This document shows positions 15,823-24,300 of a stretch of 36,298 nucleotides of DNA, in pieces (the stretch's first letter is position 1; each line of letters begins with the position of its first letter). Source of the DNA: Bacteroidota bacterium (GTDB lineage Bacteria; Bacteroidota; Bacteroidia; B-17B0; Aurantibacillaceae); assembly GCA_013697245.1 (NCBI GenBank), contig JACCXH010000030.1, positions 1 through 36,298 on the forward strand. Reading direction: 5' to 3'. A program made the translations under genes and the position numbers. The notes under the pieces were generated by a model, which was not told the DNA's origin, ran no database searches, and saw only the letters and a program-made list of their open reading frames with translations.

Positions 15823-17016
15823 CTATTTTATAAAATCAATCAGGTAAGCTATTATATCATCTGCCACCTCTTGTTTTGATTTTAACTCAAAATTAGAGAT
15901 TTTATTGTGTTTATCAATAATTGTGATCTTATTAGTATCCACGGTAAATCCAGCCCCTTTTTCGCCGGCAGAATTAGCTATAATGATGTCTAGATTCTTG
16001 GTTTTTAGCTTATCTTTGGCGTAACCCAAAAGGTTTTCGGTTTCAAGGGCAAAACCAACCAGGCATTGTTTCTTTTTTTGTTTTCCTAACTCAGTTAAAA
16101 TATCTTTTGTTTTTATCAACTCTAAACTAAGGCCTTCTTTTTGTTTTTTTATTTTTTTATCGCTTACATTGGCAGGCTTGTAATCTGCCACAGCAGCAGA
16201 ACAAACAACAATGTCCATACCTGTATAGTTTGAAAGCATGGCCTCATACATTTGATCACTGCTTTCAACATTTATTATTTTTACAGAAGGGTTCTTTATT
16301 TTTTCGTGGCTGGGGCCTAATACCAATATAACTTCAGCACCTTTAGCAGCAAGGGCTTCGGCAATTGCCATGCCCATTTTGCCGCTGCTGCGGTTACCAA
16401 TAAATCTAACCGGATCGATGGCTTCGTAAGTTGGGCCTGCATTTACCAAAGCTGTTTTTCCATTCAATGGTAAGCCGCGTTTTAAAAAGTCATTAATAAA
16501 CGTAACAATATTTTCAGGTTCAGCCATTCTTCCTTCGCCAATCAAACCGCTTGCCAGTTCACCAGTTTCGGCGGGTATAATTAAATTACCATTTTTTTGT
16601 AATATCTCTAAATTGTGTTTAACGCTGGGGTGTTGGTACATATCCAGATCCATAGCGGGCGCTACAAGGCATTTACTTTTTGAAGAAAGGTAAGTAGCCA
16701 TTAAAACGTTATCGCATAAACCTGTAGCCATTTTAGCAAGTGTATTAGCCGTTAAAGGTGCTATTACCATAAGATCTGCCCATTCGGCCAAATGCACATG
16801 GTTGTTCCAGTTAAAATTGGCGTCAAAAAAATCAACAATCACTTCGCTCTTACTTAAAACAGACAGGGTTTGAGGGGTAATAAATTCAGCGGCAGCCGGT
16901 GTTAAAATAACTTTTACTTGGGCCCCCTGTTTTATCAATAACCTAACTAAATGCGCGCATTTATATGCAGCAATGCCACCTGTAATACCCAAGATTATTT
17001 TTTTATTGTAAAGCAT
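15823..17016 (-). CDS. coaBC: CoaBC, phosphopantothenoylcysteine synthetase/decarboxylase
   Basis: The 397-residue bifunctional enzyme makes 4'-phosphopantetheine precursors in coenzyme A synthesis. The N-terminal FMN decarboxylase half (about 1-180) shows GITGGIAAYK, the catalytic His in NNHVHLAEWAD (His73), APLTANTLAKMA and PAMDLDM. The C-terminal synthetase half (about 185-397) shows ALVNAGPTYEAIDPVRFIGN, NRSSGKMG, AAVADYKP and KIKKQKEG. Length is normal for the family. Two decarboxylase positions differ from the E. coli pattern: PAMN reads PAMD, and the clamp cysteine aligns with Ser156 (GELASGLIGEGRM). I believe this is common in Bacteroidota. The gene follows the omega gene after a hairpin and precedes DUF4835 by 3 bases. 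Confidence 0.95.
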   Translation of the reverse strand: MLYNKKIILGITGGIAAYKCAHLVRLLIKQGAQVKVILTPAAAEFITPQTLSVLSKSEVIVDFFDANFNWNNHVHLAEWADLMVIAPLTANTLAKMATGLCDNVLMATYLSSKSKCLVAPAMDLDMYQHPSVKHNLEILQKNGNLIIPAETGELASGLIGEGRMAEPENIVTFINDFLKRGLPLNGKTALVNAGPTYEAIDPVRFIGNRSSGKMGMAIAEALAAKGAEVILVLGPSHEKIKNPSVKIINVESSDQMYEAMLSNYTGMDIVVCSAAVADYKPANVSDKKIKKQKEGLSLELIKTKDILTELGKQKKKQCLVGFALETENLLGYAKDKLKTKNLDIIIANSAGEKGAGFTVDTNKITIIDKHNKISNFELKSKQEVADDIIAYLIDFIK

Positions 17017-17033
17017 AAGGCTTACTTAAAAGT

Positions 17034-17067
17034 AAAAAGGCAGTAGAGCTTTTGCTTACTGCCTTTT
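17034..17067 (-). terminator. Internal terminator or attenuator before coaBC
   Basis: An 11-bp perfect stem (17035-17045 with 17057-17067) and 11-base loop is followed on the minus strand by a run of five T. It sits between the stop of the omega gene and the start of coaBC, so it would reduce read-through inside an otherwise tight cluster. Confidence 0.7.
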
Positions 17068-17084
17068 ATAAGGTTTTTGAAATA

Positions 17085-17411
17085 TTACTCAGCAACTTTT
17101 GTTGGGTTACGGAAATAAATTTTTTCCTCTAAAAATTCCTGAATAGAAATTAAAGTTGGTTTCGGTAATTTTTCGTAATGTTTAGAGATCTCAATTTGCT
17201 CGCGGTTCTCGAACACTTCTTCTAAATTATCAGTATGACTGCTAAATTCCTGCAATTTGCCTGATAATTCTTCTTTTAATTCTGAACTAATTTGGTTTGC
17301 ACGCTTACTCATAATAGATACTGCTTCGTAAATATTACCTGTTGGCGCGTCAAATCTGCGAATATCGCGGGTTACAATGCTTTGTTCTGCGTTTGTTTTT
17401 TTAAAATCCAT
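17085..17411 (-). CDS. rpoZ: RNA polymerase omega subunit (Bacteroidota type)
   Basis: The 108-residue protein matches the Bacteroidota omega/Rpb6-like subunit: MDFKKTNA, the core PTGNIYEAVSIMSKRANQIS, then EELSGKLQEF and the clade-specific tail LEEVFENREQIEISKHYEKL and EEKIYFRNP. Omega helps assembly and stability of RNA polymerase and, in some bacteria, ppGpp binding. Its start lies 2 bases after the bamD stop, so the two are translated from one message. It is separated from coaBC by 68 bases that contain a terminator-like hairpin. Confidence 0.92.
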   Translation of the reverse strand: MDFKKTNAEQSIVTRDIRRFDAPTGNIYEAVSIMSKRANQISSELKEELSGKLQEFSSHTDNLEEVFENREQIEISKHYEKLPKPTLISIQEFLEEKIYFRNPTKVAE

Positions 17412-17413
17412 GA

Positions 17414-18175
17414 TTAGTTTAAGTTTTCTTTTAATTTTTTACAGCTGCTATAAATAGATTCTGAGCGGCTAAGATACGAACTTTTGGGGTATAAATCGAG
17501 AAATTTTATATAATTTTCTATAGCCAGGTCTAAACGCTCCTCTTTTTTAGCCTTTATACTGTTAATTGCCAGCAAATAATAAGAATCTATCATTAAATAG
17601 AACATCTCTTCGTTAAACCTGCTGGAAGGGTATTCTTTAATAAAATTCTTAGTAGAAACAATAGCCGCTTTCCAATCATCTACCTTAAAATATTGTTTTA
17701 CAATTGCATGGTCTTTCTTCTCTAACTTGTAACGCAGTGTATCAATAATATCATTGCAGCTGTCTAGCTTAGTACTCTCAGGGTAAACATCCACAAAAGA
17801 TTGAAATTCTTTGATGGCATTTTTTGTACTTGTTTGATCCAGTTTATAATTTGCAGATGTTAGATAATAGCAATAGGCATTCATAAAATAACATTGTTCG
17901 GCATGCGTGCTTGCGGGAAATTGTTTTGTAAAATTCTTAAAATGATACTGACTTATAATAAAATCGCCCATGTTATATTCACTCCAGGCATAATAATAAT
18001 ATACCTCTTCGGCTTTATCAGTGCCTTTAACAATTGGAATAAGTTCTTCGTAAAGTTGTGATGCTTTTATATAATGTTCCTTATCGTAATACTCTTTTGC
18101 CTTGGTCATTTTTAACTCGTAATCGCTGCTTTTAAGCAATTTGTTATAATGATCGCAAGATATAAATGTTAGCAT
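17414..18175 (-). CDS. bamD: BamD, outer-membrane assembly lipoprotein
   Basis: The product is a TPR lipoprotein of the beta-barrel assembly machine: LLKSSDYELKMTKAKEYYD, YYYYAWSEYNMGDF, FPASTHAEQCYFMNAYCYY, FQSFVDVYPEST and later TPR pairs. The coordinates use the only canonical start, ATG 18175, but this leaves just six residues before the lipobox cysteine (FISC), too few for a signal peptide. The open frame continues upstream to a TAA with no ATG, GTG or TTG. Starting at CTG 18211 (MKAIKIFIPVFVMLTFISC) or ATT 18202 restores a perfect lipoprotein signal. The real start is therefore probably non-canonical. bamD leads the cluster with omega, coaBC and DUF4835. Confidence 0.92.
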   Translation of the reverse strand: MLTFISCDHYNKLLKSSDYELKMTKAKEYYDKEHYIKASQLYEELIPIVKGTDKAEEVYYYYAWSEYNMGDFIISQYHFKNFTKQFPASTHAEQCYFMNAYCYYLTSANYKLDQTSTKNAIKEFQSFVDVYPESTKLDSCNDIIDTLRYKLEKKDHAIVKQYFKVDDWKAAIVSTKNFIKEYPSSRFNEEMFYLMIDSYYLLAINSIKAKKEERLDLAIENYIKFLDLYPKSSYLSRSESIYSSCKKLKENLN

Positions 18176-18216
18176 TACAAATACGGGAATGAATATTTTA
18201 ATTGCTTTCAGAGTAG

Positions 18217-18224
18217 CAAAAGTA
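18217..18224 (-). promoter_or_regulatory. Candidate -7 element for bamD
   Basis: On the minus strand this reads TACTTTTG, an exact match to the Bacteroidota TAnnTTTG box. Transcription would start near 18211, almost at the CTG discussed for bamD. A -33 TTTG is not evident; the T tract of the preceding terminator occupies that position. If the box is real the message would be nearly leaderless for the CTG start and have a 36-base leader for the ATG start. Confidence 0.4.
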
Positions 18225-18239
18225 CTATATTTTTAGCAT

Positions 18240-18267
18240 AAAAAAAGCCCGGGAAAACCGGGCTTTT
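18240..18267 (-). terminator. Terminator of the 18288-19961 T9SS gene
   Basis: A 10-bp GC-rich stem (18243-18252 with 18258-18267) with a 5-base loop runs into seven T on the minus strand. It isolates the T9SS gene from the bamD cluster that follows within about 30 bases. Confidence 0.9.
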
Positions 18268-18287
18268 AGAAATTATGTTAATTAAGA

Positions 18288-19961
18288 TTATTGATTAATG
18301 ATCTTAACAGTTCTTGAAGCTTTGTTTGAATCTGTAACTCTTACTAAGTAGTTACCTATTGGTTGGCTTGAAAGATCAATAGAAACCACTTCATTCTCTG
18401 AAGTTAAAGTTAATACCGATTGGCCTAACATGTTGTAAACTACAACAGTGTTTGTTCCTTCTAATCCTGCAATTGTAGTTTTACCATTAACAGTTGGATT
18501 AGGATAAACAGAAACTTTAGTATCTGCAATTAATTGAGCAAGACCAACAGATCCGCAAGTGCTGGTAAATATAGCCTCAATACCAAAATAACCTAAGTTA
18601 CTAGTTAAAAAAGCAGGAGCAGCAGTAGCAGTTAATGCAGAAGTATAGTAATTAGTTGGTGTAACAGGGGTTGCTTGTGAGCCAACTGGGTACCATGCAG
18701 CAGCACCAACACCTTGAGCAAGACCGGTATAATAATTTGTATTGGCCGTTAAAGCTTGTGGAGTTGTAAAGTTCAATGTTTGGAATGTTCCTAACATAGC
18801 GGGTGTAACAACAACTGAATTAGTTTGTCCGATAATAGTTCCTGCTGCATTTAATAATACGCCAGAGATAACATTACCAGGAGTACCAGTATCTGTTGAA
18901 ACGGCTAAACGAACAGCAGTACAAGTAGAAGCAACCGGAGTAGCAAATTGACTTGAGATAATTCCTGAACCTGTTCCAAAACCAACACCAGCAGTATAAG
19001 TACCTGAAGGTGGATTATATGCCCACACGTTACATGTGATGCTTTGTGATGTAGTGATGACATTATTTAAGTTATTTTGATCGGGAGCAACTCCAACTGA
19101 AATAGTATTCACACCTTGAACAGTAGTAGTCATTGGTCCAAAAGTAATTACTGTAGAAGCACCAGCTGCAAGCGAAGCAATAACCTGGCCATTTGTAAAG
19201 GTATTAACCCCGGTAACACTTAAACCAACAATAATATTGGTTTTTGTAATATTACTTCCGTTAAAGATGCTGGCAGTAATAGATTCAGGAGTACCAAAAG
19301 ACGTTGGGTATTTACCAGGGGCACTAATGCTTTGAATTGCGATGTCGTTCGTGAAAGTATTTGGACTTCCAAATCTTATAATTGGCCTGAAACCAGTGCT
19401 GCCTAAAACAGGAGCAACAGCAGTAGAAGTTGAAGAACCCGTAGCACCAAGCGCAGAGCCTGCAAAAGCAGTATAAACTGCAGAGTTAGTCGCAGTAACA
19501 GCAGCTGTATATTCGTAAGCAATGTTTAATGCACCACCTGTGTAGTTAAAAGCAGATGGTAAAGTTAAATCAACGTTAGCAGCAGAAGCTCCCACAGGGA
19601 TAGCATAATTACCGGTATAAATCGTGGTCATACCAGCAGTACTCCAAGTTGTACCTGCAGTATAAGATGCAGCACCAGTATGTTGTAAATAAACGGTCAA
19701 TGTTCCATTAGCAGCACTTGCAACGCCACTTGTTAAAGCAAATCCAAAAGAAGTAATCGTTGGACTTAAAGTAGCCAGATCAGCAGAAGCAATAAAATAT
19801 TGTCCTCTCATTACAGTGTGAGACGCATTTCCGTTTGGTGCACGAAGGCCGGTAGTGCCAGGTGCTGTATTTGGCGTAGGAACGTTTAATACAGTGTTTA
19901 CCTGAGCAAAAGTTGCCAAAGAAACCATTGCAGTAAATAAAGTTAAAGTAATTTTTTTCAT
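18288..19961 (-). CDS. T9SS cargo protein with CARDB-like domain
   Basis: The 557-residue product (start MKKITLTLFTAMVSLATFAQ) has a signal peptide, a Ser/Thr/Ala-rich beta region (about 20-200), a CARDB-like immunoglobulin fold (about 205-310, with ITASIFNGSNITKTNIIVG and VAPDQNNLNNVITTSQSI), a second beta domain (about 315-480) and a T9SS type A sorting domain (about 490-557, VYPNPTVNG, GNYLVRV). I chose ATG 19961 because a -7 promoter box lies at 19992-19999, overlapping the longer frame's start at 19994. The role outside the cell is unknown; the composition suggests an adhesive or structural surface protein. It has its own promoter and terminator. Confidence 0.85.
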   Translation of the reverse strand: MKKITLTLFTAMVSLATFAQVNTVLNVPTPNTAPGTTGLRAPNGNASHTVMRGQYFIASADLATLSPTITSFGFALTSGVASAANGTLTVYLQHTGAASYTAGTTWSTAGMTTIYTGNYAIPVGASAANVDLTLPSAFNYTGGALNIAYEYTAAVTATNSAVYTAFAGSALGATGSSTSTAVAPVLGSTGFRPIIRFGSPNTFTNDIAIQSISAPGKYPTSFGTPESITASIFNGSNITKTNIIVGLSVTGVNTFTNGQVIASLAAGASTVITFGPMTTTVQGVNTISVGVAPDQNNLNNVITTSQSITCNVWAYNPPSGTYTAGVGFGTGSGIISSQFATPVASTCTAVRLAVSTDTGTPGNVISGVLLNAAGTIIGQTNSVVVTPAMLGTFQTLNFTTPQALTANTNYYTGLAQGVGAAAWYPVGSQATPVTPTNYYTSALTATAAPAFLTSNLGYFGIEAIFTSTCGSVGLAQLIADTKVSVYPNPTVNGKTTIAGLEGTNTVVVYNMLGQSVLTLTSENEVVSIDLSSQPIGNYLVRVTDSNKASRTVKIINQ

Positions 19962-19991
19962 GTTTTTATCGTTTTTTAGATGTTTAAGTAC

Positions 19992-19999
19992 CAAATATA
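19992..19999 (-). promoter_or_regulatory. Candidate -7 element TATATTTG
   Basis: An exact TAnnTTTG box on the minus strand sits about 30 bases before the chosen ATG at 19961. The same octamer is used upstream of the genes at 20154-21185 and 29755-31671. A -33 TTTG is not clear here. Confidence 0.5.
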
Positions 20000-20101
20000 T
20001 AAAAAATAAAACTGTTTCTAGAAAATAGATGGCTTAAATGTTTTTTTTTAACATATCTCAAAAGCCTATTAAAATCCCAATTTACTAAACCCTTTTAAAA
20101 C

Positions 20102-20134
20102 AAAAAACCCTCATGGAAATACCATGAGGGTTTT
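20102..20134 (-). terminator. Terminator of the 20154-21185 T9SS gene
   Basis: A 13-bp perfect stem (20104-20116 with 20122-20134), 5-base loop, and a run of six T on the minus strand. It starts about 20 bases after the stop codon. Confidence 0.9.
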
Positions 20135-20153
20135 AAAAAATTAAAATTTAAAA

Positions 20154-21185
20154 TTATTTGTTTAAGATCAAACGTTGAACCATTTTATCTTTTCCGTTGC
20201 TAACAGTTACAAAATAAACACCGTTAGATTGGCTGGTTAAATCTAATGAAACAATTTCGTTAGAAATTCCATCATATTTATTGGAAATGATTTGTTGTCC
20301 TAAAGCATTCGTAACTGTAACAGTTATGTTTTCAGTTTGAGCTAGAGCTATAGAAACATTAACTAAACCAGTTGAAGGATTAGGCATAATTGTTACATTT
20401 TTGCTTAAACCTAAATTTTTAGAGATACCGCTAATGATGTTAGAACCACAAATGTTTGGGTAAAAAGCCATATTAGCTTTGTACGTAGTTCCCCATCCTG
20501 CAGGAGTACCCATATCAACCCAAGTACCAGGACCCGGAGCTTGTTTTTCCCAACCTAAATTAGCCGGAGCAGCACTTTGATTAAGAATAACGATGGTATC
20601 ACCAGCAGCATTAGGTACAGTTAGTGCACAAAAGAAACCGGCAGCAGGGGCTACAATAGGAGTAGTTAAAGTAAATGTATAAAGAAATGCACTATTGGTA
20701 CCGGTTTGCGCTGCTATAATTTGAGCTAAAGTAGCTACTTTAGTCGCTAAAGGTGCGCCGGTAGGACCAGATGCCATAGAACCATTATAAATATTTAAGG
20801 CAACTGTACCTGTTGTACCACTTGTGCCATGGCCTAAAGTTTTATAGAAACCAACAGCAACATTTGTAATTGTTGGCCCTGTAACTGCTGAAAATGTTGA
20901 AGGAGCAAAATAATTTGCTTTTTCTAGATCACCATAACAATTTGTACCGTTAACAAATCCACCAAAAGGAGAAGTTGTTACACAAGGTGCAGCCGTGTTA
21001 ATTGTAATTGAATTAGTTGTTTGAGTTGTAACTTGAATACAACCAGCTGAAGCAGTTTTGCTTGCCGAAATGATATTGTTTCCGGTTGTTGCATTAAATG
21101 AATTAGGACCAACTGACTTCGCAGTTTGAGCTGTAATTGTTGCAATAGAGCCAATTGCAAGGATTGTAAGTAATTTTTTGATCAT
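20154..21185 (-). CDS. T9SS cargo protein of unknown function
   Basis: The 343-residue product has a signal peptide (MIKKLLTILAIGSIATITAQ), a beta-rich body of about 240 residues with cysteines near 49 and 68 and conserved-looking segments (FVNGTNCYGDLEKANYF, YKTLGHGTSGTTGTVALNIY, FFCALTVPNAAGDTIVIL), and a T9SS type A domain (about 260-343, MPNPSTGLVNVSI, GVYFVTVSNG). The body resembles jelly-roll domains often found in cell-surface proteins of the phylum, but I cannot name a family. It has a TATATTTG box upstream and a strong terminator downstream, so it is monocistronic. Confidence 0.83.
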   Translation of the reverse strand: MIKKLLTILAIGSIATITAQTAKSVGPNSFNATTGNNIISASKTASAGCIQVTTQTTNSITINTAAPCVTTSPFGGFVNGTNCYGDLEKANYFAPSTFSAVTGPTITNVAVGFYKTLGHGTSGTTGTVALNIYNGSMASGPTGAPLATKVATLAQIIAAQTGTNSAFLYTFTLTTPIVAPAAGFFCALTVPNAAGDTIVILNQSAAPANLGWEKQAPGPGTWVDMGTPAGWGTTYKANMAFYPNICGSNIISGISKNLGLSKNVTIMPNPSTGLVNVSIALAQTENITVTVTNALGQQIISNKYDGISNEIVSLDLTSQSNGVYFVTVSNGKDKMVQRLILNK

Positions 21186-21211
21186 TTTTTTTGTTTTTAA
21201 AGGTTAATGTG

Positions 21212-21219
21212 CAAATATA
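21212..21219 (-). promoter_or_regulatory. Candidate -7 element TATATTTG
   Basis: An exact TAnnTTTG box on the minus strand, 27 bases before the ATG at 21185, giving a leader of about 20 bases. No convincing -33 TTTG is visible. Confidence 0.5.
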
Positions 21220-21351
21220 AATCTTTAATTTTAAATTATTGTTAATTTATCCTATTTTTAACACAACTAGTATGGAAATATATTAATTACAGCACCTTAA
21301 TTTATATAGCACTTTACTAATAATATTATTAATTTTACAACAATTGATTTT

Positions 21352-24300
21352 ATGAGATTAAGGTTTTATACCTTATTTAACGTTTTATTACCCGAACTGA
21401 AAATTGTTAAAAAAACTATCGTTTTATTGACATTGATAATTTCTTGCCCAGTTTTTTCTCAAAATGTTTCTATTGAAGATATCAAAAAGGAAGCCAATAA
21501 ATTATTCGAGGATGATGAATTTACAAAGGCTTACAAACTATACGCACAGTTAGTTTCCAATTATCCAAAAGATCCGGAATACAATTTTAAACTTGGGGTT
21601 TGTATGATATACAGCGAGCCCGATAAAATGAAATGCCTGCCCTACCTCAATTTTGCTAATAGCCATGCCGACGAGGCGCCGAAAGAGGTGAAGTTTTACT
21701 TGGGCAAAGCATATCACATTAATTACCGCTTTGATGAAGCCATTAAATATTATAACGAATATAAAAAAGTAGGTTCCTCATCTAAACAAAAAAAATTAAT
21801 GGTCGATCGGGAGATCATTTCCTGCGGCTATGGTAAACGCTTGTTGAGCAATTTATCTGACCTTGAAGTTAAAACCAAAAAACAATTAAATGAGGCCGAT
21901 TATTTTAGAAGTTACGACCTAAAGGATATTGGCGGAAAATTATTAATTAAACCCGAAGCCTTTAGAACAGCCGCCGATAAAAGAAAAAAAGAAAAATCTG
22001 TAGTTTATTTACCTCGCAGCGCCGATAAGGTTTTTTTTAGCAGTTATGGAGAAAATACAGATAGTAAAGACATTTATTATGCGGTGAAACTGGCCAATGG
22101 CGAATTTGCAAAACCTGTAAAACTAAATGGTATTAATACAGATTATGATGAGGATTACCCATTCCTGCACCCCAACGGCAGAACACTTTATTTTGCCAGT
22201 AAAGGTCATAACGGTATGGGGGGTTACGATATCTTTAAATCAGATTATATTGATGCAACCGATTCGTGGACACAACCTGTGAACCTTGAATTTCCTATAA
22301 ACTCGCCGGATGATGATTATTTATACGTAACCGATTCACTTGAAAAAGTAGCTTATTTTAGTACCGGCAGGCAAAGTCCGCCGGGTAAAATTGATGTACT
22401 AAAAATAAGTACCGAACGTAAGATCATCGATATCCTTGCGCTTAAAGGTACTGTTGTAAAAGAGAACGCCGGGCAGAGTTTAAAAAGTAAGGTCACTGTT
22501 AAGAACATGGGTAACGGCGAGATAGTTGGTGTTTATGAAGCAGAAGATAATGGCAATTATAATATGGATCTTCCTAATGGCGCAAAACTATTATACACCG
22601 TTGAAACACCCGGTTTAAAAACGCAATCAGAAAGAGTTGGCTTACCACTTGCTACAAGCTCAAGACCGTTAAAACAAACCATTTCATACGACAGAGGTAT
22701 TTTAAAAATCCTTAACTACTTTGATGAAACACCCACCGACGAAAGTTATTTACAATACTTAAAGCTCATCGAGAAAAAATCAAAGCTTGATGTAAATGAA
22801 GGAGAGAATAAACTTGGCCCAACCACTCTTGATACAACTGCAAAAAATAATGTAGCAGTTAATACAAATACCAACACCGGGCCCACTATTGTTGATGCGG
22901 GAGTTGATACCACAAATAAAACGGCCGTAACAAATACCATAGCAGTAGTAGCTACAAAAACAGTGGCTGCTGTATCAAATAAAGAGTTGGTAAATATTGC
23001 CAAACAAGATGCCAACGATTCTAAAAAGGAAGCTGCACAATTACAGCAGGATGAATGGGATGCCGAGCAATTAGGGGAACAAAAGAAAATTGATGCCAAT
23101 AAAAAATTAACCGAGGGAGAAGATATAGTTAAGAATGCGCAAACAATTACCAACGAAGATGAAAAAAATAAGGAAATAGAAAAAGGTAATGCCATTAAGG
23201 CAGATGCTGAGAACGAATTAGCTGTAGCCAATAAAATTTTAGACTTTGCCAATAAGTTAAAGGAAGATGCTGCCAATAAACAAAAAGAAGCCATTTTAAA
23301 CGAACAGTACGCAAACGAACTTGCAAAAATAAACATTAATAAAAATAAAGACAACAAAGAATCTTTAGCCAAGCTGGATGATCTGCAAAAACAAATTGCC
23401 CAACTATCCAACAAAGAAAAAAGCTCTGATAACCTTTATAAATCTATTAAAGATAATGTAGAGCAAAAAGAAAAAGAACTGGCTATAGCTGAGAAAAATA
23501 ATAATGCTACTAACACTAACCTACAGGAAATTAAAACCGAAGTTGCCAGCAATGAAGCTGAATTGGCAAAAACAAAAAAGAAAAAGGATAAAGAGGTTAT
23601 AAATAACCAAATCACCGAACTTAAGACCGAGCAAATAGAAAAAGAAAAACAGGTTGCGCAAAATCAAACTGAGATCAAAAAATTAAATGATGAACTAGCG
23701 GCGTTAAAAAATGAGTTAGATCTTGCAACAAAAATTAAGACAGAAACTATTGCAGCGGCAAAAACAACAACTATTAATAACAACACGAGCAATCCAAATG
23801 AAAATACAACTTCCATTGGAAACAATACTACAACAACGGCTACTGCATCAAATAAAATTACCGATAAGGTATTAAAGGATAAGTATAAAGATAAGATCGC
23901 AGTAACCGATATCAATAGTCCGCAAAATTATATCGCAAGCAATAAACAAATTTTAAGCTACAATAAAGAAATAGATGCCGCAATTGCCAATGATAAAAAA
24001 GAATTAGTAAAAGCAAAAACTGATGCAACAAAACAACAGATTGCCAATGATATAAAACAATTAGAGTCCACTAAAAAAGAAAATAACCAGCTAATTGCAA
24101 CAAATAATAAACAAATACAAACGCTTAACGCTGATATTGCAAAAAACAGTACTGCAACTAATTCAACTGAAAAAACAATTAACCTTAACCCTATCGATGC
24201 CAAAAATAATAATGAAGCTATAAAAAATCTTGACGATCTTAATAATCAATTGAATGGTAATGATAATGCCAACTTTGAATACAACTCATACCAAAATACC

